A stretch of DNA of 64,000 nucleotides from Thiomargarita sp. (GTDB taxonomy: Bacteria; Pseudomonadota; Gammaproteobacteria; Beggiatoales; Beggiatoaceae). The stretch is from the NCBI GenBank assembly GCA_020721005.1, contig DYNP01000012.1, positions 3,991-67,990 of the forward strand. Reading direction: 5' to 3'. The notes under the pieces were generated by a model, which made no database searches, was not told the origin of the DNA, and worked only from the letters and a program-made list of their open reading frames with translations. Positions 55,337-64,000 of this stretch are shown piece by piece; the stretch's first letter is position 1; each line of letters begins with the position of its first letter. The position numbers and the translations under genes are program-made.

Positions 55337-55866
55337 AGAATTATCTCTTTTTCGTTTATGGTTGAACCTGAAGTGTAGCGGACAATTCCCCTCCTTGTCA
55401 AGAAAGGGTTAGGAACAATCATCCTTATCAATAGAATTTAAGGTGTGTCATCAAATGACGGCATTTTCAGGACTGCCACTCCTTTAAGTCCGCGTAGGAT
55501 GGATAACGCCCTCCTCAACCAAATATTCTGACCTTATAAAGTTCCTTATCATATTCAAACTGATATTTACGATTCTTTTAAACTGCCAATTTATATCATC
55601 TTTTGACGACACTGTCTATGACGATTCAGAAAATAATTGACGTATTTACTGAAATGAGTTGGCTATTCTGTTTGTATAAATCCTGATAAGTACAATCTCT
55701 ATAAAGTATATCCCTCCCAAATTCACCCCCTAAGTCCTGAGAAAGGCAATTTCTACCCCCTTTCTCAAAAATTCACCTCTCTCAATCCGAAATTATGATC
55801 TGTTTTTTGTGGAAAAGATCAGATAAAATCAAAACCTGGACCTTGGCTCACCCCTTAAATAACCTT
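55337..55866. other. Gene-free stretch of ~530 bp
   Basis: I see no gene, RNA or clear repeat. It is A/T-rich with several C-runs, and contains a short imperfect stem CCCTCCTTGTCAAGAAAGGG at 55389. It must hold the nadB promoter at its left end and the promoter of the small genes at its right end. Confidence 0.5.
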
Positions 55867-56229
55867 ATGACCAAAATAATATCCCTTATCATCGTATTAG
55901 CACTCCTCCCTAGCACTCAAGCTCAGGAGTTACAAAACCAAGCTGACCGCCTCCCCGGTCTAGTTCAACTCTTAAACTCCAAAATGTTCCAACAAGGACT
56001 GACCATTTGCTCCACCCATCCTTGGCGGGGAGTAGAATACACGCAAAATTTGCAACTCGAATACCTACAATGGGTGTTAAATACCTCCATGGACAACAAT
56101 GACGCGGCCTTTCGCAAACAAGTGGCCCAACTGATTATCAAGGCAGGGGAGGATCTGCAACTGATCAGAAAACAATGTTTGGCTCTCGAACAAACATCTC
56201 CCCCCTCAACGAACAAAGAAACCCCTTAA
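55867..56229 (+). CDS. Small exported protein of unknown function
   Basis: From the ATG at 55867 the 120-aa protein has a signal peptide (MTKIISLIIVLALLPSTQAQ, cleavage probably after TQA) and a helical mature part with two Cys residues (ICSTHPW and RKQCLAL) that may form a disulfide. A start at 55795 would place 24 polar residues before the signal and is less likely. I recognise no family. It is the first of three small same-strand genes. Confidence 0.65.
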   Translation: MTKIISLIIVLALLPSTQAQELQNQADRLPGLVQLLNSKMFQQGLTICSTHPWRGVEYTQNLQLEYLQWVLNTSMDNNDAAFRKQVAQLIIKAGEDLQLIRKQCLALEQTSPPSTNKETP

Positions 56230-56333
56230 TTTCCTCAAACTTGAGAATGAAATTTGTACCTCCTATTTCATTCTCCCCAACTCCCCTGCTGATTAAAATA
56301 CAGGCAACCTTAAAATACCTCAGGACCTCTGAC

Positions 56334-56849
56334 ATGGCCAGACCAAAATATCATCATGACGATCTTCCCACCTCAACTTCATCCGAAGAATTTGAAGAAG
56401 TGTCCTCGTTAGAAGAACGACAAACCAATTATGTTGTGTGCCCACATTGCAATTTCATGTTTCATGCAACCCATGTTGGTAATATACAATGTCCCCAATG
56501 TACGGAAGAATTCCAAATCAATGAATATGGAGAAATTATCTCCATTTATGAGTATGAAGAAGCAGACACCATGATCCAAGAAACCGGCAAAGATGAATTT
56601 GAATATGAAGAAATCGGAGAATTAGAACTGTCGCAAGAATTACTGGAAGACTTTGAATATGAAGAAGAAAATGATGATGATGATGGGGAAGAAGAATTTT
56701 TAGACGAAGAATGGGAAGAAGAAGCAGAAGACCTGGAAAGTTGGGAACTTGAGCCGGATGAATATGAAGTAGAAAATGATGAAGAAGAATTGGAATTTGA
56801 AGATGACCCAGATTATGAATCTCTTTTGGACGAAAAAAATTCCCCTTAA
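56334..56849 (+). CDS. Acidic protein with N-terminal zinc ribbon
   Basis: From the ATG at 56334 the 171-aa protein carries a four-Cys zinc ribbon (VVCPHCNFMFHATHVGNIQCPQCTEEF, CxxC-x15-CxxC) near residues 36-62, similar in form to MJ0042/zinc-ribbon domains. The rest (about 75-171) is almost entirely Glu, Asp and Tyr with repeated YE and EEE strings, an intrinsically disordered, strongly negative tail. Such tails can bind basic proteins, metals or nucleic-acid-binding sites; no role is proven. It follows the exported 120-aa protein by 104 bp. Confidence 0.75.
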   Translation: MARPKYHHDDLPTSTSSEEFEEVSSLEERQTNYVVCPHCNFMFHATHVGNIQCPQCTEEFQINEYGEIISIYEYEEADTMIQETGKDEFEYEEIGELELSQELLEDFEYEEENDDDDGEEEFLDEEWEEEAEDLESWELEPDEYEVENDEEELEFEDDPDYESLLDEKNSP

Positions 56850-56910
56850 ACCCCATTTATTTTAAATCCCGTTCATTGGAAATCACAATTTCCAGTCCCA
56901 TGTTCTCTTT

Positions 56911-57471
56911 ATGGCAACTCGCACCATCAAAACGCTTGAGGGCAAACAATATCAGGGAGATTCCCGCAACTTCATTGAACAAGAAGAATATATCGAATAC
57001 CGTGTTGCTTCTGGATCTTCTGTCAAAATTCCCAATTCCACAATTGCCATTGACTCGCAAACTAAACACCTGACTGATTTTTTCCCCCTCACCTACCTAA
57101 CTCCTTTTTTGGGACTCGGTGGCTTGATCCTGCTGGGTGGACTCGTTTATTCCCTCAACTTTCCCCTCTCAGACCCCCTTCCTCCCCCCCTAGACACTTG
57201 GAAATTCATCACCCCTGCTGACCATCCTTGTCCTCAACTGCCTACCCTATTTGCCCAACCTTACATAGACCCTTTAACCAACTATATTCAAACCCACGCC
57301 TCCCAATTTCTGCTCAGCCATTGTGTCGCTCAAGTTGATCAGGAACGCCTTAAACGCTGCCAACATTTGAAACAACGTTATAAACCTTTCTCCACTATTC
57401 AACTCCGGAAACTGCAAAAACATTACACTCACTCCTGCCCGGAACTGATCAAAGAATTAACCTCCCCCTGA
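56911..57471 (+). CDS. Single-pass membrane protein of unknown function
   Basis: The 186-aa protein has a polar N-terminus (1-~62), one membrane helix (about 68-90, YLTPFLGLGGLILLGGLVYSL), a Pro-rich linker (PLSDPLPPPLD) and a Cys-containing C-terminal part (DHPCPQL, LSHCVAQ, KRCQHLK, HSCPEL), probably periplasmic with disulfides. I do not recognise it. Its 3' end overlaps the convergent folK 3' end by 43 bp. The minus-strand frame at 56857-57069 is a shadow. Confidence 0.65.
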   Translation: MATRTIKTLEGKQYQGDSRNFIEQEEYIEYRVASGSSVKIPNSTIAIDSQTKHLTDFFPLTYLTPFLGLGGLILLGGLVYSLNFPLSDPLPPPLDTWKFITPADHPCPQLPTLFAQPYIDPLTNYIQTHASQFLLSHCVAQVDQERLKRCQHLKQRYKPFSTIQLRKLQKHYTHSCPELIKELTSP

Positions 57472-57992
57472 CCGTTATTGATTCTCAGATCATCGATCGT
57501 GGCAATCTCCACTTTATGCAACCATTGCGCAGATTGATCAAATTCTTCCCACAATTGGGCACAAGTTTTTCCCAATACCGGATGCACTAAATAAGGGGCA
57601 ATTTCTGCCAAAGGTAATAAAACAAAGGCATATTTAACAATATCTTCCCGCGGCAATTTCAAAGACTCATCGACTATGGTCCCATACAACAACAAATCCA
57701 AATCCAAACTGCGGGCATCAAAACCCTTCCCCTGCCTTTTCCGTCCTCTGCTCACCTCTATAGCATGCAACTGACTGATCAAATGCTTCGGGGGGGCTGT
57801 GGTCACAAAACTCACCACCAGATTATAAAAATTCTCCCCTGCAAAACCCACCGCTGCACTTTCATAAACTGAAGAAATATGCAAATGCTCATCCATGCGT
57901 TGCAGTTCCCACAAGGCTGCAAGAATATTTTCCACTGGCTCAATATTGCTGCCGAGACTGACATAAACTCGTTCCATATCAACTTCTTCCAT
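57429..57992 (-). CDS. folK: Hydroxymethyl-dihydropterin pyrophosphokinase
   Basis: The 187-aa protein transfers pyrophosphate from ATP to 6-hydroxymethyl-dihydropterin in folate synthesis. It has VYVSLGSNIEPVENILAALWEL, SSVYESAAVGFAGENFYNLVVSF, EVSRGRKRQGKGFDARSLDLDLLLYG (the RxxxxxFxxRxLDLDLLLYG signature) and FVLLPLAEIAP. The ATG at 57992 is chosen because AGGAG sits 5 bp before it; it begins 1 bp after the folB stop, so the two are coupled. The C-terminus is slightly longer than usual and runs across the neighbouring gene's 3' end. Confidence 0.93.
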   Translation of the reverse strand: MEEVDMERVYVSLGSNIEPVENILAALWELQRMDEHLHISSVYESAAVGFAGENFYNLVVSFVTTAPPKHLISQLHAIEVSRGRKRQGKGFDARSLDLDLLLYGTIVDESLKLPREDIVKYAFVLLPLAEIAPYLVHPVLGKTCAQLWEEFDQSAQWLHKVEIATIDDLRINNGQGEVNSLISSGQE

Positions 57993-57993
57993 A

Positions 57994-58350
57994 TCAACTC
58001 CTAACTCCGCGTTCAATGATCACACCCACATCTTGAGCCCCGCGCAATGCACCCTTTTTGTTCAATCTTAAGCGCACCCAAGGTACGGTAAATTCGGTCA
58101 AAATAATTTCGGCAATTCTCTCAGCCAAGGTCTCAACCAATTGAAATTCACTGTGACTGACAAACTCGATTAAACGCTTAGTCACCGCTTTATAATCCAA
58201 AGTGTGTGCAATATTATCTTCTCTAGCCGCTCGCCTGATATCTGTGCCCATTTCCAAATCCAAGAGGACGATCTGTTTAACTTGGCGTTCCCAAGGAAAT
58301 ATACCGATGACAGTCTCTATTTTCAAATCCCTAACGTAAATAATATCCAT
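57994..58350 (-). CDS. folB: Dihydroneopterin aldolase
   Basis: From the ATG at 58350, with a good AAGGAG ribosome site, the protein is 118 aa. It shows MDIIYVRDLKIETVIGIFPWERQVKQ, the family start IY-x-LK-x-x-T-x-IGI-x-WE, DYKAVTKRLIEFV, QLVETLAERIAEIIL with the catalytic Glu region, and VRLRLNKKGALRGAQDVGVIIER. It makes 6-hydroxymethyl-dihydropterin, the direct substrate of the FolK encoded next. The longer frame from 58512 runs through a hairpin repeat and is rejected. Confidence 0.94.
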   Translation of the reverse strand: MDIIYVRDLKIETVIGIFPWERQVKQIVLLDLEMGTDIRRAAREDNIAHTLDYKAVTKRLIEFVSHSEFQLVETLAERIAEIILTEFTVPWVRLRLNKKGALRGAQDVGVIIERGVRS

Positions 58351-58456
58351 GGCAAAAACTCCTTGTGATAACTGAGGTCTATTGATATTTTCACTATTGA
58401 CGCTGAATTCTGTCGATGCTGAACTTGACCCACTCAATTTTTTCGTTAAACTTTCT

Positions 58457-58481
58457 CGTTCCCACGCTCTTTGTGGGAACG
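58457..58481. repeat. Hairpin repeat CGTTCCCACGC...GTGGGAACG
   Basis: A 9-bp perfect stem (CGTTCCCAC / GTGGGAACG) around a 7-nt loop. It is the same family as the palindrome at 34348. It lies 40 bp past the stop of the methyltransferase gene and upstream of folB, both on the minus strand, so it may attenuate read-through. Confidence 0.75.
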
Positions 58482-58519
58482 AATTCTGGCAGCAAGGGTA
58501 TCGATACATCAATGCTCTT

Positions 58520-60007
58520 TTACTTCACCAACAATCCTTGTCGACTCATCTCCAACAACACTTGTTCCAACAAAAATTCATCATTGAATGCCTTGTCTTT
58601 GGGAGTGGCTTGCATTTTTTTTAATACCTGTTTTAGTAATTTAACCAATTGTTTAAACTCATTTTTTCCATTTAAATGAGGCAACATAGCCACACATATC
58701 GGATCCAATTGAATGAATTCACAACGCAAATTGATCAGCGGGTATTGTTGATTTAAAACCTGCCAACGAGCCAAGGGACTGGCCAGGGGACAAGAGTTGA
58801 TTTTAACAGTTAAAGCACTGGGATATAAATTCCATTCCAGCATTTCTTGATAATGTAACTCCAACAATTTTTCCACCAATTTTTCCTTAGAAATCGATAA
58901 TTGGGTGAGCAACTGTTCAAAGGCAATTCGTTGGGGATAAATTGGCGCCAACTGCTTTAAAATCTGTTGAGTCAATTCATCTTTGATTTCAACAGTATTT
59001 TCCAACTTAGTCCACAGTGCCTGAGTTGAATTATCAGCCGGTTGCCAATCAGTTCCCAAATACCCTAAGGGAATTACTTGCTTTTTTACTGTTTCTGTGT
59101 AGTCAGGGACCCTCTTGGACAATAAACTTCTGCGCAGGGTTCGATTGTAGAAAAAGTCCAAATATTGCTCTTGTTTTAAAAAATCCCCCTGAAACAGCTC
59201 TTCCAGAACTTCTTGCACTGAAGTGGGAAATTGTTGTAGACAATAATGACGAAATTCAATGTCTGTAACATAGTGCAAACCCTGTTGTTTAAGCCGCTCT
59301 ACAAATTGGTAAAAATAAACAGGATGATTATCTTCTTCCAAAAAATCATGGTAGAAATAACCTTCTGGAACAGTTTGTAGTTGTTGCCATTTTTCCACAA
59401 TCAGTTGATCAAAAGCACTTTTTCCTTCCGTTCTCAATTGCGCTAAAAAGCGCAAAATTCCCTTGGCCTGACCTAAGACCACTTCTGCGGATAAATTGGT
59501 TGGCAATTGTTGTACATGATAAATCATCATATCTCGCACCACTGTTTCCAAATGCCAGCCGGGATACACATTATAACTTAAGTAGGCGATGCCGTGCTCT
59601 GTCAAATAGCCTTGACATAGATCCAATAAACTTTCTTGTAACGAGGGGGTTATCCAAGAATATAAACCGTGAGCAATGATATAATCGAACAATCCAATTG
59701 TGGGAGTTATTTTTGTAAAATCAAGCACTGATAACTTGATATTTTTAAGTCCCAAATGTTCAATCAGGTGTTGGCCACGACGGATTTGTTTTTCAGAGGC
59801 ATCGATGCCTAAAAATTGCACCTTAGGCAAGGTTTGCGCCATGGCAATTAAATTGGTCCCATCTGCACAGCCCAGTTCCAACACTTGACAACCTGTGGAC
59901 AATGGGGGAGGTTGGAGACCAAACAAGGCTGCTAAACTGGCCAATTGACTGGGGTGAGTGTCGGCATAAACTAGGGAAGGGTAAGGAAGTTGATCATACT
60001 GGTTCAT
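58520..60007 (-). CDS. SAM-dependent methyltransferase with methyltransferase-regulatory domain
   Basis: The 495-aa protein has an N-terminal class I methyltransferase: motif I CQVLELGCADGTNLIAMAQTLP (about 40-61), FLGIDASEKQIRRGQ, DYIIAHGLYSWI, and AYLSYNVYPGWHLETVVRDMM. The region ~210-320 (FYHDFLEEDNHPVYFYQFVERLKQQGLHYVTDIEFRHY...) matches the regulatory domain found after such methyltransferases, and the C-terminal ~170 residues are helical with winged-helix character. The substrate is unknown; a protein-lysine target is possible for this type. It stands alone, divergent from ygiQ. Confidence 0.85.
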   Translation of the reverse strand: MNQYDQLPYPSLVYADTHPSQLASLAALFGLQPPPLSTGCQVLELGCADGTNLIAMAQTLPKVQFLGIDASEKQIRRGQHLIEHLGLKNIKLSVLDFTKITPTIGLFDYIIAHGLYSWITPSLQESLLDLCQGYLTEHGIAYLSYNVYPGWHLETVVRDMMIYHVQQLPTNLSAEVVLGQAKGILRFLAQLRTEGKSAFDQLIVEKWQQLQTVPEGYFYHDFLEEDNHPVYFYQFVERLKQQGLHYVTDIEFRHYCLQQFPTSVQEVLEELFQGDFLKQEQYLDFFYNRTLRRSLLSKRVPDYTETVKKQVIPLGYLGTDWQPADNSTQALWTKLENTVEIKDELTQQILKQLAPIYPQRIAFEQLLTQLSISKEKLVEKLLELHYQEMLEWNLYPSALTVKINSCPLASPLARWQVLNQQYPLINLRCEFIQLDPICVAMLPHLNGKNEFKQLVKLLKQVLKKMQATPKDKAFNDEFLLEQVLLEMSRQGLLVK

Positions 60008-60200
60008 AAACTTGAGTTAGGTGCGGTGAGTTTAGGAATAGGGGTCATCGGGACAATAAACAACTTGTTTAAAACAGGAGAATATGTTATTATGCCGGAT
60101 TGACAGCGGTTGGCTGCTGAGGTTTGTCCAACCAAACTCCGATATTAAAGTAATTGGGTCGGAGAAAAGGTTAGTATAGCATTTTTTGGTGAATATACCA

Positions 60201-62222
60201 ATGATCCCACGCAATTCCAAAAGGTTTAAACACTTGCTCATGAGCCCCCATTATCTTATTCGTCCCAATGAAGTTCCTCCCAATATTTTTTCTTATCGAC
60301 GTTATTGGGCACATCGTTTTGGGACTGCAGCAGTTTTGCCCATGTCCAGAGCGGAAATGACTGCTTTGGGTTGGGACAGTTGTGATATTATTCTGGTCAC
60401 TGGGGATGCTTATGTCGATCATCCCAGTTTTGGTATGGCCTTGATTGGGCGTTTGTTGGAAGCCCAAGGGTTTCGAGTGGGAATTATTGCGCAACCTGAT
60501 TGGCACAGTGTCCAATCGTTTCAGCACCTGGGGCGGCCCAATTTATTCTTTGGCGTCACCGCTGGGAATATGGATTCCATGGTCAATCATTACACTGCGG
60601 ATAAAAAAATTCGCCACAACGATGCTTATACTCCTGGTGGCGAAGCTGGGAAACGTCCGGACCGGGCAGTATTGGTCTATTCCCAACGTTGTCGAGAAGC
60701 TTATAAGGACGTGCCCATTGTGTTAGGGGGTATTGAAGCCAGTTTACGGCGTATTTCTCACTATGATTACTGGTCAGATAAGGTGCGGCGTAGCTTGATT
60801 TTAGATGCCAAAGCGGATTTGTTGATCTATGGGAATGCTGAACGGGCAGTGGTGGCCTTAGCTCATCGCCTGGCTAGGGGGGAAACGATTGAACAGATCC
60901 ATGATTTGCGGGGCACTGCTTTTGTTTGTCAAGTTCCCTTGCCCGATCATGTCGTGTTGGATGCCACTCATTGGCAACATCGCATCTTGAGAACTCGGGA
61001 TTTGGCAGTGCTCAAATTACCCTCTTTTGAACAAGTCAGTCAAGATCCAGTGTTGTATGCCCATGCTTCACGGTGGCTGCATTTGGAATCCAATCCTTAT
61101 AATGCCCGGGCTTTGTTGCAAGTCCATGGTCAACAAGCAGTGTGGGTAACGCCGCCGCCATTCCCTTTGAGCACTGAAGAAATGGACGGTGTATATGAAT
61201 TGCCTTATTCTCGGCGTCCTCATCCCAGTTATGCTCCGCGAATTATTCCCGCTCATGACATGATCAAGCATTCCATCACCATTGTACGCGGCTGCTTTGG
61301 TGGCTGCACATTTTGTTCATTGACTGAACATGAGGGGCGCATTATTCAAAATCGTTCCCCCAATTCTGTGTTACAGGAAATGGCCGTGATTCGAGACAAC
61401 GGTCCCGATTTTACCGGCGTGATTTCTGACCTCGGGGGACCGACTGCCAATATGTATCAACTGCGTTGTGTATCGCCCACGATTCAGGCTGCTTGCCGGC
61501 GTCTTTCTTGTTTACATCCAATGATTTGTCACCGTTTGATCACTGATCATCGACCCTTGTTGCAGTTGTATCGACAAGCCCGAGCAGTGCCGGGAGTCAA
61601 GAAAGTTTTGATTGCCTCGGGACTGCGTTATGACTTGGCGGTGCGTTATCCAGACTATATTAGGGAACTGGTTTCTGAACATGTGGGAGGATATTTGAAA
61701 GTGGCCCCAGAGCATTGTGAAGAAACGGTGTTGGCTACGATGATGAAGCCGGGAATTGCAGTGTATGAACAATTTGAGACCTTATTTTATCGATTTGCTC
61801 AACAAGCTAAGAAGGAGTATTATTTGATTCCCTATTTTATTGCGGCCCATCCTGGGACCACTGATGATGATATGTTGAAACTGGCGTTGTGGTTAAAGCA
61901 ACATCATTTCCGATTGGAACAAGTGCAGACCTTTTTGCCCTCGCCGTTGGCCTTGGCCACCACCATGTATCATACCGGCAAAAATCCATTACATCCGGTT
62001 TCTAGGGATAGCGAGACTGTAGCTGTGGCTAAGGGGGCGCGGGTGCGGCGATTGCATAAAGCATTTTTGCGCTATCATGATCCGGAGAATTGGCCACTGT
62101 TGCGAGAAGCGTTGCGGAGAATGGGGCGTCCCGATTTGATTGGGAATCGGAAGCATCAGTTAGTGCCGAGTTTTCAGCCTTCGTCAGTTAAAATTAATCA
62201 AGTGGGGAATCGTCAACGATGA
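60201..62222 (+). CDS. ygiQ: YgiQ-family radical SAM protein
   Basis: About 673 aa. The N-terminal part has the YgiQ-specific [43 protein letters not shown], then [15 protein letters not shown] and [18 protein letters not shown]; the radical SAM 4Fe-4S cluster is held by C365, C369 and C372 ([11 protein letters not shown]), followed by [11 protein letters not shown] and VAPEH. The C-terminal block with [19 protein letters not shown] is present. The family's reaction is not known. Starts at 60186 (GTG) and 60240 are possible. Its stop overlaps the rlmB ATG (ATGA). Confidence 0.93.
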   Translation: MIPRNSKRFKHLLMSPHYLIRPNEVPPNIFSYRRYWAHRFGTAAVLPMSRAEMTALGWDSCDIILVTGDAYVDHPSFGMALIGRLLEAQGFRVGIIAQPDWHSVQSFQHLGRPNLFFGVTAGNMDSMVNHYTADKKIRHNDAYTPGGEAGKRPDRAVLVYSQRCREAYKDVPIVLGGIEASLRRISHYDYWSDKVRRSLILDAKADLLIYGNAERAVVALAHRLARGETIEQIHDLRGTAFVCQVPLPDHVVLDATHWQHRILRTRDLAVLKLPSFEQVSQDPVLYAHASRWLHLESNPYNARALLQVHGQQAVWVTPPPFPLSTEEMDGVYELPYSRRPHPSYAPRIIPAHDMIKHSITIVRGCFGGCTFCSLTEHEGRIIQNRSPNSVLQEMAVIRDNGPDFTGVISDLGGPTANMYQLRCVSPTIQAACRRLSCLHPMICHRLITDHRPLLQLYRQARAVPGVKKVLIASGLRYDLAVRYPDYIRELVSEHVGGYLKVAPEHCEETVLATMMKPGIAVYEQFETLFYRFAQQAKKEYYLIPYFIAAHPGTTDDDMLKLALWLKQHHFRLEQVQTFLPSPLALATTMYHTGKNPLHPVSRDSETVAVAKGARVRRLHKAFLRYHDPENWPLLREALRRMGRPDLIGNRKHQLVPSFQPSSVKINQVGNRQR

Positions 62223-62995
62223 GTCAATCGGTATTGGTGTTTGGACATCATGCAGTTCGGCAACGGCTAGAAACTGATCCTCAATCGGTGTTGGAAATAT
62301 GGGTGCAAATCGGTCAGGAAGAAGGGAAATGGCAGGCGGTGGTGGCGTTGGCCGAGCAGCAGGGTTGGGCCGTGCATTGGGTGGAGCGTAAGACCTTGGA
62401 TAAATTAAGCGGTGGGGGGCATCATCAAGGAGGAATAGTGCGTTGTCGAGAGCGAGAGGGAACGATGAATTTGGAGCAGATATTTGCTCAGTTGAGCAGT
62501 CAGGCTTTGTTACTTGTGTTGGATGGAGTGCAGGATCCGCATAATTTGGGAGCCTGTTTGCGTACGGCTGATGCCATGGGAGTGCAGGCGGTGATTATAC
62601 CTAAGGATCGGGCTTGTACAGTGTCGCCCACGGTGCGGAAGGTGGCCAGTGGGGCGGCAGAGACGGTACCAGTGATTGCGGTGACGAATTTAGTACGGAG
62701 TTTGGAATGGTTGCAGCGTCAGGGAGTGTGGGTGGTGGGAGCTGATCAGGAGAGTGAGCGGGCGGTATCTGCCACGTCTTTGCTGGGTCCGATTGCGTTG
62801 GTATTGGGGGCAGAAGGGAGTGGATTGCGGCGGTTGACGCGGGAACAATGCGATGAGCGGGTGAGTTTGCGGATGTTGGGGAGGATTGAGAGTTTGAATG
62901 TGTCAGTAGCGGCGGGGATTTTGTTGTATGAGATCGTTCAGCAAAGGATGGGCCGGGGGGTATTTGGGGGGACAGTTCTCCATTCTCCTTTATGA
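62219..62995 (+). CDS. rlmB: 23S rRNA Gm2251 2'-O-methyltransferase
   Basis: The 258-aa SpoU-family (trefoil-knot) enzyme has the N-terminal substrate domain ([17 protein letters not shown]) and the three SpoU motifs: [56 protein letters not shown] and [20 protein letters not shown]. It methylates G2251 in the 23S rRNA peptidyl-transferase region. It overlaps ygiQ by 4 bp, so translation is coupled. Confidence 0.95.
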   Translation: MSQSVLVFGHHAVRQRLETDPQSVLEIWVQIGQEEGKWQAVVALAEQQGWAVHWVERKTLDKLSGGGHHQGGIVRCREREGTMNLEQIFAQLSSQALLLVLDGVQDPHNLGACLRTADAMGVQAVIIPKDRACTVSPTVRKVASGAAETVPVIAVTNLVRSLEWLQRQGVWVVGADQESERAVSATSLLGPIALVLGAEGSGLRRLTREQCDERVSLRMLGRIESLNVSVAAGILLYEIVQQRMGRGVFGGTVLHSPL

Positions 62996-63022
62996 AGAAG
63001 GGAACAGGACTCAATGTTGTAA

Positions 63023-63074
63023 GTAGAGACGCGATTAATCGCGTCTCTACCAGGGTCAATCGCGTCTCTACCAG
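63023..63074. repeat. GTAGAGACGCGATT palindrome, one and a half copies
   Basis: A perfect 28-bp palindrome (arms GTAGAGACGCGATT, 63023-63050) is followed by another half ending TCGCGTCTCTAC at 63074. The same family appears at 30326-30412. Placed 28 bp after rlmB and between convergent genes, it can fold as a strong hairpin. Similar palindromes are, from general knowledge, frequent in filamentous cyanobacteria. Confidence 0.8.
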
Positions 63075-63158
63075 AGGCAAAGCAGGATTATGTTCTCTTG
63101 ATATCCGGTTGAGGGGTGTGGAGTTGTGAATGATCCGTCTGTAAAAGTTGTCCTATGT

Positions 63159-64000
63159 CTACGGGTGAGCACCACTTCCTAAAGAAGGATAATAGGCGAA
63201 GCCAATAAATACCCAGGCAATGGAGATTAGGGAAAATACTACTAACAGGGTCAGTGTATAAGCGGTTCGGGACTGTTTGTCTTGTTGATGTTTTAGGGGT
63301 TGCAGTCCCCAGTAGACAAAAAATCCGGCAAATAGAGCCCAGACCAAGGTGCTGACGCTGGTGAATTCCTGTTGAAACCAACCGTACCCAATGTAGTGGG
63401 CCAACGCTCCGGCATAGTATGACGCAAAAAATACTTCCAACCATTCAATTTTGCGCTGCATGGTCACCAATTGTTGCAAGTGTGCTCCATTTTGCTGGGT
63501 TGATTGTCGTTGATCAGCCGCAAACCGCCATTGATCGACGTCATGAAGGGCTTGCCGCACCACTGTAAATGATTCTTCTACTCGCGAACCAGTTCTTGCG
63601 AGCGTGTAATATTGGTTGATGACTTCTCGACTGCTGATCTCAGTGAAGTAACCATGGAGCATAAAATTCAACATATGCTCGTGTAAATTGCCGACATTTT
63701 CATTTTGTTGCCAGCCTTGTTGAGTTTGTTGCAAAATCTGCTGAAAGGTTAAACGTTGACTCAGTGCCAATAGGTAGGGCAAAAAGTATTTGTTGGCCAC
63801 AATCGGTAGGCGCTGACTGTTAAACGCGATTTCCTGTCCTTGGTCAGCAATAAAATGCACCGCCCCCAAACTGCCAACAGCTGCCCAGTGTCGATTGTTA
63901 AGCACTTGATTTTGGATTTGTAAACTGCCGGCATGATTGGGCTCTTCCACATGACCCAAACCCACCAGCAGCGGCAACATCTTTTCCTGCATTTGGGAGT
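63159..64000 (-). CDS. Membrane protein, start probably outside the window
   Basis: The frame remains open to the window edge, with a Met at 63992 that may or may not be the start; 280 codons are visible. The N-terminal ~190 residues are soluble (including FQQILQQTQQGWQQNENVGNLHEHMLNFMLHGYFTEISSREVINQYYTLA), then come a coiled-coil stretch and two or three C-terminal membrane helices (about 190-270, ending FGYP-type IGFAYYPSLGSG). Because it opens in mid-domain style (LPLLVGLGHVEEPNHAGSLQIQNQVL), it is likely a C-terminal fragment of a longer gene. Not recognised. Confidence 0.6.
   Translation of the reverse strand, partial: SQMQEKMLPLLVGLGHVEEPNHAGSLQIQNQVLNNRHWAAVGSLGAVHFIADQGQEIAFNSQRLPIVANKYFLPYLLALSQRLTFQQILQQTQQGWQQNENVGNLHEHMLNFMLHGYFTEISSREVINQYYTLARTGSRVEESFTVVRQALHDVDQWRFAADQRQSTQQNGAHLQQLVTMQRKIEWLEVFFASYYAGALAHYIGYGWFQQEFTSVSTLVWALFAGFFVYWGLQPLKHQQDKQSRTAYTLTLLVVFSLISIAWVFIGFAYYPSLGSGAHP

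Noticed and set aside
56857-57069. 70-codon minus-strand frame
   Set aside because: It overlaps the start of the 186-aa membrane-protein gene on the plus strand, which has better coding character.

Overview
The window reads as a chromosomal segment of a gammaproteobacterium with moderately low G+C. The housekeeping genes (metH, hisB, cysS, rsmJ, speA, mdh, sucA, tsaC, nadB, folB/folK, ygiQ, rlmB) are of gammaproteobacterial type. Four large PAS/Cache histidine kinases, several WD40/TolB-type propellers, a CYTH-CHAD protein, and many palindromic and MITE-like repeats would suit a large filamentous sulfur bacterium (Thiotrichales/Beggiatoaceae). That placement is an inference; no marker here fixes it.

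Region 1 (1-10.4 kb) is an accessory island. It holds four toxin-antitoxin (TA) modules: RelE-like, HicBA, UPF0175/DUF3368-PIN and DUF433/DUF5615. Between them lies a minus-strand cassette, in transcription order: repeat-rich 236-aa protein, 602-aa coiled-coil protein, a TA pair, an HSPA12-like Hsp70, a GrpE-like protein and a WD40 protein. To its right is a decayed second copy of the cassette: a malQ 5' fragment, a deleted coiled-coil gene, a different TA pair, and only the first 14 codons of hsp70. The same malQ 5' fragment with an identical leader also precedes the intact copy. The surviving homologous DNA is almost identical between the copies, yet the TA pair at the same position is unrelated. 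I regard this as the most interesting feature of the window.

Region 2 (10.5-30.4 kb) is mostly ordinary chromosome: a polytopic membrane protein, metH, a Cache-domain sensor kinase, creD, hisB, an MTA/SAH-deaminase-like hydrolase, an RDD-gph pair, cysS, a glycine-zipper lipoprotein overlapping rsmJ, two further lipoproteins (one FlgO-like), and a membrane protein with an HETGH motif. Region 3 (30.4-37.5 kb) runs on the plus strand: CYTH-CHAD, thiO and a secreted WD40 protein (overlapping genes), then a second secreted WD40 protein and speA. Region 4 (38.2-48.9 kb) carries three hybrid histidine kinases and a TolB-like propeller. Region 5 (49-64 kb) has mdh and sucA (divergent), tsaC, nadB, three small uncharacterised genes, folB-folK, a methyltransferase, ygiQ-rlmB and a truncated membrane-protein gene.

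Repeats punctuate regions 2-4. At four loci (20.3, 24.4, 37.5 and 43.5 kb) MITE-like elements with ends resembling TAGACCTCTTGCAAAAGT enclose arrays of a 36-bp palindromic-half unit (GGAGTGGAGGCTTTAGCCGG...). Other families are GTAGAGACGCGATT palindromes, TTCCCACGC...GTGGGAA hairpins and a 165-bp double-hairpin element. All calls come from reading the sequence and provided translations; no database search was run.
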